Positions 1 through 9,555 of a stretch of 64,000 nucleotides of DNA are shown here, piece after piece. The stretch lies in NCBI RefSeq assembly GCF_963678635.1, contig NC_087062.1, positions 13,746,670 through 13,810,669 of the forward strand. Direction: 5' to 3'. A program made the translations under genes and the position numbers. The notes under the pieces are model-generated. The model had not been told where the DNA came from. It was given only the letters and a program-made list of their open reading frames with translations, and ran no database searches. This DNA is from Symsagittifera roscoffensis. Its lineage: Eukaryota; Xenacoelomorpha; Acoela; Convolutidae. How positions within the stretch are numbered: position 1 is the stretch's first letter; every line of letters begins with the position of its first letter.

Positions 1-150
1 AGTAATAAATTTGACTTCAACAAAGTGACTTTTAAGACATGTTCATCAAATTGTTTTGAATAATGTACAAATTAGTCCAATTGTAATCATTTAAACATTT
101 AAGTTCCGACTTTCGATGAAAGTGAGGAATATATATGCCGGGTTAATTTT

Positions 151-512
151 AGCACTTTGATATTATCAGCCTAAAATTTGTAGTTTGTCAATAGTTTATA
201 TACCAAAAGCGAGTCAATACCAATTAATGGGCAGTTGAAACATTCAGGGCTTTACCCTAATACGAGCACTCTTGTTTTTTTTTCAGGTTCTCTTTCCGCG
301 TTGCGCACGAAAAACTCTCTTAAAAATGTGATAAGTTCAGATCACATTTTTTCGTGAGCGACTTGGAAAAAGAGCCTGAAAAAAAACAAGAAAGCTCGTT
401 TCAGGGTATAGCCCTGAATATTTCTACTGCCCATTAATTGGTCTCGGGAATCGTTTTTGGTATATAAAATATTGACAAACTACAAATTTTAGGCTGATAA
501 AACCAAAGTGTT
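151..512. repeat. Fold-back (inverted-repeat) element
   Basis: The two halves are reverse complements of each other, imperfectly, over about 170 bp each: the left arm starts AGCACTTTGATATTATCAGC and the right arm ends GGCTGATAAAACCAAAGTGT. The centre is a tight hairpin (AAAATGTGAT ... ATCACATTTT, 323-350). Both arms contain the motif CAGGGC..TACCCTG followed by CGAGC..TCTTGTT, the same end signature as the 0.5-kb elements at 31.1-33.1 kb. It is therefore probably a fold-back of two ends of that family. Nothing coding is seen. Bases 513-728 to its right hold nothing recognisable. Confidence 0.75.
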
Positions 513-783
513 AAAGTTTGAGTCGTTTCTGGAAATAATAAGACCATTTAGCTTGACTCATTTCAATTTGGAATGATTGAGTGCAGATAAATTGCTACGC
601 ATAAAAAAGTCGCTAATATTCCAGCAGAAAACCGGGCTTTAATTAAGTGCAAGCATACTCGTTTGTTACTTTTACTGCTACCGGATACCGGGTACCATTG
701 ACCAAACTCGCCAATGTTGCGCCAAGTAATTAAAAGCGGACTACTTAAGATCTAGTGTAATTCTACAATAAATACACACGTTG

Positions 784-1626
784 GTTGATCGTTTCAGTAA
801 AAATTGCACCACTAAGGTAGCCAAAAATCAATTTACTAATATTGATTTTTGTTACGACTTTCGAATAAAACGGAAAATTTATGCTCGGTGTGAAAATCAT
901 AATAAAATAAACATACTAGATGCAGATAAAATAGGTGCAGGTATAATAGATTTAGTTTTTTTTTCAGTTTTTGTAAATCGGTATCTAAAATTATTAAAAC
1001 TTTTCCGATCCGCCTTCGATCGAGCATGATTTTCATTCATCTGCCTTTTATATAATCGGTCAATATTAACACTAAAGGCCTGGTTTTATTTGCTTAGTTT
1101 GAAATTTTTGCTATTTCCCTAAGATTTTTCAATACTCAATTCTGATTGGCTGAAAAAAAGCCAAAACAAATTTCAAGCATTTGGTCCATCCAGCATGAGG
1201 GACATCACCATTTCGTAGGACTCAACATTTCACATTTTGATTTTGTTCAAACTTATAGGTTTTCAATATTTTCGCTTCACAAAAACTTTTCGATATGAAT
1301 CAAAGGATAGTCGGAACATTCAGGGCTTCAGCTTGATATACGAGCAGTCTTGCCTGGGCATTGTTTTTGGCTCCAGAGTTTCTGTTTGAATCGGGTACAA
1401 ACACTGAGAGCTGCTTTTCATTTTTAAAAGATGACAAAAAGCCCTGTGGAATACAAGGACATATCGTAAAATTTTTGAGAAAAACTAAAACCTTTCATCA
1501 AACCCCCTCCTTGAAATTTACGCTTAGAAAAGAAGTAGAGAAGACCCGTTCAACAGGCAGCAATGTCTCTGGAATCAAAAACTGAGCTGATATATGAGCA
1601 ATGCATCGTTAACAAAGAAAGAAATA
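784..1626. other. Left part of unit A, no gene recognised
   Basis: AT-rich sequence with short open frames on both strands (781-1029 plus, 836-1036 minus, 1361-1585 plus). None resembles a known protein and they overlap each other antisense, so they are treated as chance frames. At 1312-1352 there is a partial copy of the CATTCAGGGC..CGAGCAGTCTTG end signature. The same sequence recurs at about 8336-9178 (B) and 15527-16369 (C). Confidence 0.5.
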
Positions 1627-2003
1627 AAACTCTTCGTATCAGGGCAAAGCCCTGAAGGTTGCGAATACCTTTTAAGGTAGAAAGCATGAAAAAAATAAAT
1701 AATAAATGAAATTGAGTAATAAATTATGGAACAGTTTCTGAGACAGTTTAAATCTCCGCCTAGTTTCTCGCGCGTTAATTGTCCTAAATTGGCCAAAGTG
1801 GCAATCTCTAAACCCCCATAACGTTAGGAAAAAAGACCAGAGGTGAAATATTTTTCAATTTTAAGCTCAGGACAACAATACCTTTTTAATATTATTTAAA
1901 AATTCCGTCAAAAATGGCTAGTTAAAAAGACAAAATTTGTCTGAAGAAAAAAACCCACTCCGAGCACAATTATTCCGTTAATTTCGTTACTAGCGTCGGA
2001 ACA
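1627..2003 (-). mobile_element. Non-autonomous hairpin-ended element, internally deleted copy (unit A)
   Basis: One end carries TCGTATCAGGGCAAAGCCCT, a perfect hairpin; the other end is TTACTAGCGTCGGAACAA. The body (CTCGCGCGTTAATTGTCC, GGCCAAAGTGGCAATCTCTA, AGCTCAGGACAACAATACC) aligns along its length with the elements at 31142-31674, 31902-32421 and 32422-32930. It lacks about 150 bp of internal sequence relative to those. No ORF. Confidence 0.7.
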
Positions 2004-2184
2004 ATAATGAACAAGCCTATCGGGTTCGAATTAAATGTCGGTTTTCCATACAAGGACCTAGACTGAAGAAAAAAACCCACTCCGAGCACAATTATTCCGT
2101 TAATTTCGTTACTAGCGTCGGAACAATAACGAACAAGCCTATCGGGTTCGAATTAAATGTCGGTTTTCGATACAAGGACCTAGA
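1941..2184. repeat. 122-bp direct repeat, two copies
   Basis: Two adjacent copies (1941-2062 and 2063-2184), each starting CTGAAGAAAAAAACCCACTC and ending AAGGACCTAGA. They differ at about two bases (AATGAAC/AACGAAC, TTCCATAC/TTCGATAC). The repeat starts inside one end of the hairpin-ended element and runs into flanking sequence, so that terminus is duplicated. Also present at 9493-9736 and 16684-16927. Confidence 0.9.
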
Positions 2185-4941
2185 CTCTGACCTGACTTTT
2201 GGAGGAAAGCAAGTAGAAATAAATGTAGTGTTCCAGAAAATCGAAAGTCGTCCATATGACGGCTGTATGTAGCTAAAAATTTGTATTCGTAAAAATTTTG
2301 CTATCTTAACGCATTGTTAGTTGTTATTAGGTATTTTCTTTGAATGAAGTCTACAATTTTACCTACAAAGGCTGTAATTTATGGTCTTTGTAGATCTAGA
2401 ATCTTGCTTCACTGGGTTTGTTCTCTCTTCCTAACGAAAACGCAAAGTGGTCCCTTGGGCAGTGAATTCAGCGGGGAGACCGAGGTTCACTACTATCTAC
2501 AATCCCGAAAGGGTTAGTTGGTGGCAAATATTCTGTGTTGTATTATGTTGCTTGCCCCTTCTGAGTACTGCTCGTAAGGCTGTCTATCTCGTCTACTTGA
2601 TACAATTGCAAGGATTTCCAATGATAAATTAATTTAGATGATTATATGTCCAATTACAGAAGGCTTTGAGTGGCCAGGAAACAATCTAATAATCAACTCA
2701 AAAGGAAAAGGTCCGCGATTTATCGGCCTAATTTTCACTAATTTCACTAACACTAGACTATTCTCTCTCTCTCTCTCTATATAGAGAATCTCTGATGAGA
2801 ACTAACTATCTACTGGTCTCTTACTCCGAGAACCAATTACTCAAGTTGCTAGCAATAACTTTTCTCTCTAACTAACTGAGAATCATCTATACTCTCTCTC
2901 TCAGTATCAATTGCTCTCTTCTCTGACTGAGAACCAGCTACTCCTAATAGTAGTTAACAATTGTTCTGACTCTTAAACGCTCTCCGGTACCCTCCAATTC
3001 CTTATCTTTCTATACACTAAGTTTTAGTTAAGTCACGCCATTCTCTATCAGTCGTGACATCCGCTTAAATCACCCGTCCGCACATGTTTTAAGACTATAT
3101 CCTTCCTCCTGTCAAGTCTGCCACGTGCCCAATTTGGTTTATTTTATCAACCTTTTAACGCTTATTAGTTACCCGGTATGCAGTGGGTGTCACAATTTGA
3201 CCAAGCAAACAAAATTCATATGATTCGAATCAACTAATTCCTGACCTCAGTGACTTCAATTCTCGGGTTCAACTCAACCTCCAAACCAGGCTATTTTTAC
3301 TCAGTGATCCTCCCAAGGTCTTTATTTTAATTATCCCGTTATCGTTTCGATCTCCCAAGGGTAGGGAGAGACCCTTTTCATGGGAAGCTATTTCATTCCA
3401 AGCATCTAAAATTTCTGTCTGTACTCTTTTCCAATCCCGACCTTCTAGCTATCAGGGGAGTAAGTTCATCTATTAGGGGTCAAATCTAAACAAAAGATCA
3501 CCTCCGGGAAGCCAAGTAAATTCACTGTCTTTTCATTCTACTTAGGAGACCTAATTCTCACGCTGCGGTCCTATCACTATCAATTTCCTCTGGAACTACT
3601 TTTCTTTAGTCTAGATGAATTGCAATTAATAGATCACTTGCCAAGCTAAACTGAATCCAATGTTTGCCAAGTCCACTTTAAATTAACTCCACTATTCCAA
3701 GGTTGCAATGTAAAAGCTATATCTATATCAGCTTCTGCTCTAGTTCCTAAAATATAAGTTTTCCCTCAAATTTTAGCAAGGTGACCCATTCTCCTTTCCA
3801 GGGGTTGGGCTGGGAAATACGCCACTTTCCGGTGTTAATCTTGGGGTTTTCTGTGCAATTTTGGGGTCAAGACGCCCAAAGGTCAATTTGAGGTCACCCA
3901 GGGTTCAACCGGGGTCAAACTTCTATATTTGATTTCAGAATCCCATGGGGTCCTAACTACCAAGTTCTATCCATATCCCATTAATACTTCACAAGTTATC
4001 CCATTTCTAAGGTCCATTATCACTTTTTCAAATGGGCTATTAACACTGGAAGGAGTCGCCGGAGGGTTTTTACTCACTAGGGGTCTTTTTCGTGATTCGT
4101 ATTTTATTTTATGTCGATTGCTGCAATAAAATCTTTTTGCCACCGTTCATTATTTTGCGTTAATTGTCTACTTTTGGTCTAAAGTGGTGTTTTTTTAAAG
4201 TGCTAATAGCCTCCGACCCACCCACCGGAGTTAGTTCAAATTATAACACAAGATGTATCTTGCCATTACCTATCATCTCTCGAAGTTTCAGCTCCCCGTG
4301 ATCACTGTAGGCCGAGAAACGACTTCCGGAAGTTAGGGGTGGGTTTGTTCACTTAGGGCATAAAATTGGAAGTGGTGTTCCTAGGAGTATGGGATTCTAA
4401 AATTAAGCTTCCCTTAACTAGGCCTACAACATACTATATTTTGAGCCCCTTACCGCCGCTAGTTTTCGTGTTCTGATAGGGCCATTAACACTTCCGGGGA
4501 CTGTTATCACTTGCCCCCCAAGGGTCTGAGGGGTCCCGTTTTTCGCATGCCCTGATCAAATCATCTGTAGTATCCCTCCTCTGAATTTCATAACATTAGC
4601 TTCCTTAGTTTCGATTTGGGGGGGGGGTTTCGCCGATTTTCTCAACTTTTATTTTCTGGCACAGGAGGGACGATATCTTCGAAGAATGAACTATTTTGAA
4701 CTCGAACCTTTGTTTGATGCTCTACTTAACTTAATGACGAATCCATCTTACGCTCAGGTTACTATAGCATGTAATACAGTAGAATCACCAATTCTAGTCT
4801 TGCTAATCTTGCTAGTTTTTGACAAAATATACATTATATACGCCTTATTAAGACTTTTGAAAAGTTGTAGAATTGTTTTGCGAGATAACTAGTAGCCGTC
4901 AACAAGGGATTTAATAAACTAAAAGTTTTTTTGTCGGGCTA
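2185..4941. other. Gene-poor left part of unit A
   Basis: No protein recognised on either strand. Holds a CT-rich/microsatellite stretch with (TC)n runs (about 2760-2950), several GGGGTC-rich patches (3840-3920, 4500-4530), three occurrences of GGGC(C/T)ATTAAC about 450 bp apart (4034, 4479, 4936) and a G run at 4618-4627 (10 G here, 14 in B, 12 in C). If the WSC-like gene has an intron after 4996, this may be intron or post-gene sequence. Equivalent stretches: 9737-12497 and 16928-19686. Confidence 0.5.
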
Positions 4942-5547
4942 TTAACGTCCTTTTTTGGGGGTCGATATTGCAAACTTTGACATAGAAATGCTAACCTGAA
5001 CCAGTATTTTTGGGAACTTTTCTACATCGTATGACCGGTAACTTCTATCCGACTTGCAACCAACTGCTTTTCTCTCTGTTAGATTCGAGCAAAAACAGGT
5101 AGCCTCATCGTCAACTCGTATATTAATTCTTTTGTAGTTTCGACTGGCACAAAATAAAACGCAATCTGTCGCGTCAAGTTTCAAAATCGGATCATCTGTT
5201 TTGCTTGAGTGCCCCACGCAATTTTTGAAATCTAATTTTGAGATCGCTAATTTAACCAGCGGAGAAACTTGAAACTGATCGGCGAAACTCGCCCACGTTT
5301 CATCGCGGTTCTGGGTCACTTGGGAAAAAGTGGGTTTGAGATGATCCTGCTCGCCGACCAGTGAATTTTTTTCAACAGAGTTTAGTTCCCACAATTTCCG
5401 ACCAGGGAGCATCTGCTGACTTTTGGTGCGGAAGTTTTTGAATTTCCATGCCGATTGGTTCCAGTCAAAGGTATAAACTCCCAGAAAGAATACTAGCAGT
5501 ACAAGATATTTTATTGAACGTTTAGTTTTTGCTATGATTGAAAGCAT
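4942..5547 (-). CDS. WSC-domain type II membrane protein, first exon (copy A)
   Basis: Open frame of 201 codons. Residues 1-12 are basic, 13-27 form a hydrophobic signal anchor (KYLVLLVFFLGVY), and 28-100 look like a lumenal stem. Residues 109-178 resemble a WSC carbohydrate-binding domain: Cys at 110, 129, 133, 151, 153 and 164, with the hallmark DCVLFCASRNYKR ... ATCFCSN. A splice donor CAG|GTTAGC lies at 4994-4998, so the exon probably ends at 4996 after Gln184 and the last 17 codons are intron. WSC domains behind a signal anchor occur in Golgi enzymes such as WSCD-type sulfotransferases, and that role is only inferred. No catalytic exon was found downstream. It lies 534 bp downstream of the midnolin-like ORF on the same strand. 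Confidence 0.6.
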   Translation of the reverse strand: MLSIIAKTKRSIKYLVLLVFFLGVYTFDWNQSAWKFKNFRTKSQQMLPGRKLWELNSVEKNSLVGEQDHLKPTFSQVTQNRDETWASFADQFQVSPLVKLAISKLDFKNCVGHSSKTDDPILKLDATDCVLFCASRNYKRINIRVDDEATCFCSNLTERKAVGCKSDRSYRSYDVEKFPKILVQVSISMSKFAISTPKKGR

Positions 5548-6081
5548 AACGAAAACAATAGAGAAACTAACTATACAATAAAATGAAACGTGTCACTGCT
5601 TCTTCAAAATTTTTCGTAATGCTCTACAAGTAGTATTGAGGCGAGCTTTATCGCTTATGACGCATTAGAAGATCAAATCTACCAATTGAATTTATGAACT
5701 TAGCAAAGTGTGCCACTCGATATGAAAGTTGTAGCTTCGGTTAATTAGTTCTGTCTCCCCCCTCCCTACCTCCTCCAATCTTATAACTCAAAAGAGATCA
5801 GCAAAAAACTCGAGTTGAACTCCAAAGAAATGAGAAGCATCACTATCAAAAAGAAATATATGAAAGTAAAACTGCAATCTTGAATACAACCTGCCCTAGA
5901 AATAGGAAGTTGGATATATGGACGAAGAAAAGCAGGTATCGATGGGGTGAATCGAAATAACCGTTAAAAAGTAGACATCAAACAAAAGTCCAAACGGCTC
6001 ACGGCTCATGGATAAGCACCACAATTAATTCAATTCAAACAAAATGATTAAATGAAAGTTTTGACCATGGTTTAAAAGTTT
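5548..6081. other. Spacer between midnolin-like ORF and WSC exon (copy A)
   Basis: Presumed midnolin 3' UTR plus WSC 5' region on the minus strand. A pyrimidine-rich patch TGTCTCCCCCCTCCCTACCT lies at about 5750. No ORF of note. In copy B, 399 bp starting at 5819-equivalent are deleted. C and D retain the spacer in full. Confidence 0.5.
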
Positions 6082-6852
6082 CTACAGCTTGTGCACCGTC
6101 TTAAGAAATCCTTCAAGAATCGTTATCAAAGTGTCCACCGTCTTAGCAGGAACTCCTTTTGAAGTAAAATCAGCCGCATTCAGATCTCCGTTGTATTTGC
6201 CTTTGAAGGATCCCTCTCCCAACATCAGAATCGAATGAAGTAGCCGAGTCTGACCTACGTGGAACATCCGTAGCAGGTTTCCATGGTAGAAGGCGGGATC
6301 TTGACTCAGAGGTTCTTCCAAGTGAAAAGACAGAGTTCCAATTCCGCCTCCGTAGGGAACTTGAATCGCAATCACGTGCTTAGCTTCGAAAAAGTCTCGA
6401 ACCTGCTCTGGAGTCATGGCCAAAACGTGTCGCCGAACCGCTTTGCGTGCGGGTGAACATTTTGCCAGATTGAATTTAAACCCGCTTTGAATGTTCACGT
6501 TGAGATAAACTGTGTCCCCATTTTTTAGCCCGAATTCGGAAAAGAAAGTCAAATTATCTGGAATGTTTTTACTAGTTTTAGTTGCAAGTTTGAAAATGGA
6601 CCGTGAAAGGGAAAGACGTGCTGAAACTTCAATGTGAAGGTCACGCAAGGTTGATTTCTTGGGAAGTTCAATATAAAACGGTGCTTTTAAAGGGCAAATA
6701 ATAGTCAGCGTATAATTTTCATCGGTAGGTGGTCTAGAAGATTGGGAGTTTGACGAGTTACTGGAGTTTAATGATAGCTTTTTGAAACTTAGAGCGAGGG
6801 AACTCGCCATTGAATCTTTGCAAATGGAAACGTTTATAGATGTCTTAAGCAT
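6082..6852 (-). CDS. Midnolin-like protein (ubiquitin-like plus Catch domain), copy A
   Basis: Single open frame of 256 residues. Residues 47-120 match a midnolin-type ubiquitin-like domain (YTLTIICP ... FSEFGLKNGDTVYLNV). Residues 143-180 (LAMTPEQVRDFFEAKH ... LSFHLEE) and 213-252 (GSFKGKYNGDLN ... TVDTLITILEGFL) match the two halves of the Catch domain. In animals midnolin uses Catch to hold disordered nuclear substrates and a C-terminal helix to bind the proteasome for ubiquitin-independent degradation. This protein stops 4 residues after Catch, so the proteasome-binding helix is absent, unless encoded in an unseen exon. An alternative start is Met15. Lack of introns could mean a retrocopy or a simplified gene. 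The Ser/Asn-rich segment 25-40 is probably disordered. Confidence 0.8.
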   Translation of the reverse strand: MLKTSINVSICKDSMASSLALSFKKLSLNSSNSSNSQSSRPPTDENYTLTIICPLKAPFYIELPKKSTLRDLHIEVSARLSLSRSIFKLATKTSKNIPDNLTFFSEFGLKNGDTVYLNVNIQSGFKFNLAKCSPARKAVRRHVLAMTPEQVRDFFEAKHVIAIQVPYGGGIGTLSFHLEEPLSQDPAFYHGNLLRMFHVGQTRLLHSILMLGEGSFKGKYNGDLNAADFTSKGVPAKTVDTLITILEGFLKTVHKL

Positions 6853-7587
6853 ATGTAAAGGCTGTATTTTTTCTTGGTGATTAAATTTTTGAAGTATTTT
6901 AGTAAAATTTCAATGTAAGGAGAAAAATAGTAAATTAATTGTTTTGAAAAGAAAATTCTAATCGGTTAAACAAAGTTACACTTGTAAGAACAAATAACAA
7001 AATCTGTTTGATTAGAAAGAATGATCTTGTTGAGACTTTGGAGAGAGTATGTTTAGATAAAAAAGCTGCAAGATACATACAATTAATACTCGAACTTAAA
7101 TTACCAGTTTGCGCTCCGACCAATTGGTAATAATACCAACGAGTTTAATTGAGACCATTACTTCGCGTAGTGTAATTAGCGAATTGCATCTTCGGCGTCT
7201 TAATTGTTGAGAGCTAACCAAGTGAAAAGAGATTATAAGAATTAACTCGAATTGTTTCCGGCTTAGCGCTTTTGAATTGTTTGACGCCTCATTTTGGTAT
7301 AAATAGAGACACTTAGAGACACTAATTTATGAATCACCTTATTATATAATAAAGATTAAAACACAATCTGACTATGTCGAAAAGATAAGATGGCAAGCTC
7401 AATGTCATGGGATATCGATTATGTGGAAAGCATATGGAAAGTTTCTCATTTTCCAAAGTAATGAAAAAAAACATGTGTTTGAAAGATTTTTGATTATGCT
7501 ATAGTTGAAATTTAGCAATCAAATTTTAGCACTCAAATACTCGGAATAAAGGACTATAGCAAAACATCCTTTGAAGCCGCATAAAGC
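6853..7587 (-). promoter_or_regulatory. Upstream region of midnolin-like gene, unit A
   Basis: Expected to hold the 5' UTR and promoter of the minus-strand ORF. Visible elements: CCAATTGGT with a 16-bp palindrome TTGGTAATAATACCAA (7124-7139). The opposite strand has a consensus TATAAATAG box at 7298-7306 followed by a 23-codon plus-strand ORF (MASSMSWDIDYVESIWKVSH..., 7390-7461). Copy E has lost the TATA box. Equivalent regions: 14044-14778, 21598-22331, 25955-26689. Promoter function is inferred from position only. Confidence 0.35.
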
Positions 7588-8046
7588 TATTCATTTTTGT
7601 GTGAAGACATGGGCGGGTCTAGGATTTTCACGAAGGCGTGGGCGGAGTTTTGTCGACCTTTTTCTAGGTTGACCCAATTGGTTGGGCAAAGTTGGCGTGG
7701 GCAAAGTTTTGTCGACCTTTTTCTAGGTTGACCCAATTGCTTTTCCGAGCTCTCCAAAAGCACTAAAAGCCCCTGCTTTGGCCAAATTATTTGCACTGAA
7801 GGTGAACTCTAAAAAAACAGGCCAAAAAAGGCGGTTTTGGCACTTTTTGGACAGTAGCGATTAAAAAATTGCCTTTTTTCGGCTCGAGCTCTCCCCTCAA
7901 AATTAGTTTATATTGGCTCCAAAGGCGCCTTTAGGCAAACTTTAGGATCAGTACGAAAGGACCCCCCCCCTCCCTCCTTCATCTACTTCCGCTATTGAGT
8001 GAAGATAAATATGGTAGATCCTCCAAAATCTTTTCTTTTAGTTGTC
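7588..8046. mobile_element. GTCGACC-type interspersed repeat, inserted copy (unit A)
   Basis: About 0.46 kb. Shares an ordered set of blocks with copies at 23280-23592 and 58345-58556: GTCTAGGATTTTC, TTTTGTCGACC(N)xGGTTGACCCAATT, GAGCTCTCC, GCTTTGGCCAAATT, CTCGAGCTCTCCCCTC, CTTTAGGATCAGT. Contains a 59-bp tandem duplication (7636-7694/7695 on). Copy E of the locus lacks it: there ...CCCACATAATATGTTTTGGAACCGTTCAG corresponds to the two flanks joined, so this is an insertion with an observable empty site. No ORF; SINE- or MITE-like. Confidence 0.75.
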
Positions 8047-8116
8047 TTTTGGAGGCGTTCAGTTAAATTCATCATTCATAATTGGTCAGCGACAGATGCA
8101 GGCACAAAAAAAGTAA

Positions 8117-8250
8117 AAAATTATAAAACTCAATTTAATAAACCTTGATTGGTAAAAAGCCGAGCTAAGTTATAACCAGACAAAAAATTATAAAACCTAA
8201 TTTAATAAACCTTGATTGGTAAAAAGCCGAGCTAAGATTATAACCAAGCT
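8117..8250. repeat. 67-bp direct repeat, two copies
   Basis: TTATAAAAC(T/C)CAATTTAATAAA ... AAAAAGCCGAGCTAAG repeated with period 67. The second copy has a few changes (CTCAA to CCTAA, AGTTATAACC to AGATTATAACC). The single-copy homologue is in E (about 31085-31140), so the doubling arose after E split off. Also at about 15308-15441, 22861-22994 and 27219-27353. Confidence 0.85.
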
Positions 8251-9178
8251 AAGTCGGAAAACGCCTTCGGAGTCGAAGACATTAAAAGCGGACTACTTAA
8301 GATCTAGTGTAATTCTACAATAAATACACACCTTGGTTGATCGTTTCAGTAAAAATTGCACCACTAAGGTAGCCAAAAATCAATTTACTAATATTGATTT
8401 TTGTTACGACTTTCGAATAAAACGGAAAATTTATGCTCGGTGTGAAAATCATAATAAAATAAACATACTAGATGCAGATAAAATAGGTGCAGGTATAATA
8501 GATTTAGTTTTTTTTTCAGTTTTTGTAAATCGGTATCTAAAATTATTAAAACTTTTCCGATCCGCCTTCGATCGAGCATGATTTTCATTCATCTGCCTTT
8601 TATATAATCGGTCAATATTAACACTAAAGGCCTGGTTTTATTTGCTTAGTTTGAAATTTTTGCTATTTCCCTAAGATTTTTCAATACTCAATTCTGATTG
8701 GCTGAAAAAAAGCCAAAACAAATTTCAAGCATTTGGTCCATCCAGCATGAGGGACATCACCATTTCGTAGGACTCAACATTTCACATTTTGATTTTGTTC
8801 AAACTTATAGGTTTTCAATATTTTCGCTTCACAAAAACTTTTCGATATGAATCAAAGGATAGTCGGAACATTCAGGGCTTCAGCTTGATATACGAGCAGT
8901 CTTGCCTGGGCATTGTTTTTGGCTCCAGAGTTTCTGTTTGAATCGGGTACAAACACTGAGAGCTGCTTTTCATTTTTAAAAGATGACAAAAAGCCCTGTG
9001 GAATACAAGGACATATCGTAAAATTTTTGAGAAAAACTAAAACCTTTCATCAAACCCCCTCCTTGAAATTTACGCTTAGAAAAGAAGTAGAGAAGACCCG
9101 TTCAACAGGCAGCAATGTCTCTGGAATCAAAAACTGAGCTGATATATGAGCAATGCATCGTTAACAAAGAAAGAAATA

Positions 9179-9555
9179 AAACTCTTCGTATCAGGGCAAA
9201 GCCCTGAAGGTTGCGAATACCTTTTAAGGTAGAAAGCATGAAAAAAATAAATAATAAATGAAATTGAGTAATAAATTATGGAACAGTTTCTGAGACAGTT
9301 TAAATCTCCGCCTAGTTTCTCGCGCGTTAATTGTCCTAAATTGGCCAAAGTGGCAATCTCTAAACCCCCATAACGTTAGGAAAAAAGACCAGAGGTGAAA
9401 TATTTTTCAATTTTAAGCTCAGGACAACAATACCTTTTTAATATTATTTAAAAATTCCGTCAAAAATGGCTAGTTAAAAAGACAAAATTTGTCTGAAGAA
9501 AAAAACCCACTCCGAGCACAATTATTCCGTTAATTTCGTTACTAGCGTCGGAACA
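9179..9555 (-). mobile_element. Hairpin-ended element, unit B copy
   Basis: Unit B copy of the element at 1627-2003, carried along by the segmental duplication rather than inserted independently, since it sits at the same place in the unit. Confidence 0.7.

Larger units (their letters stand above)
729..8280 (-). repeat. Tandem segmental duplication, unit A (7,552 bp)
   Basis: Starts at ATTAAAAGCGGACTACTTAA and is followed at once by the same sequence at 8281. Gene content, all on the minus strand: midnolin-like ORF (6082-6852), then a WSC-like exon (4942-5547). The left 4.2 kb has no recognisable gene. Copies A, B and C look almost identical base for base; differences seen are single bases (for example position 780, G here and C in B and C), homopolymer lengths and one deletion in B. 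Such identity points to very recent duplication, or to an assembly that has repeated one locus. Confidence 0.95.

Noticed and set aside
781-1036. Overlapping plus (781-1029) and minus (836-1036) frames repeated in three units
   Set aside because: Presence in all units is due to the duplication, the frames are antisense to each other and neither looks like a protein family.
2447-4892. Plus-strand frames at 2447-2632, 3929-4129 and 4686-4892
   Set aside because: Short, without homology or conserved features. The last becomes longer in unit C (from 19359) only because the G run changes length, which argues against a real gene.
4034-4946. Three GGGC(C/T)ATTAAC motifs spaced 445 and 457 bp
   Set aside because: Flanking sequence is not similar between the three, so a tandem repeat or regulatory array is not supported.
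7587-7796. 69-codon minus-strand frame repeated in units A-D
   Set aside because: It lies wholly inside the GTCGACC-type repeat and reflects its internal 59-bp duplication.
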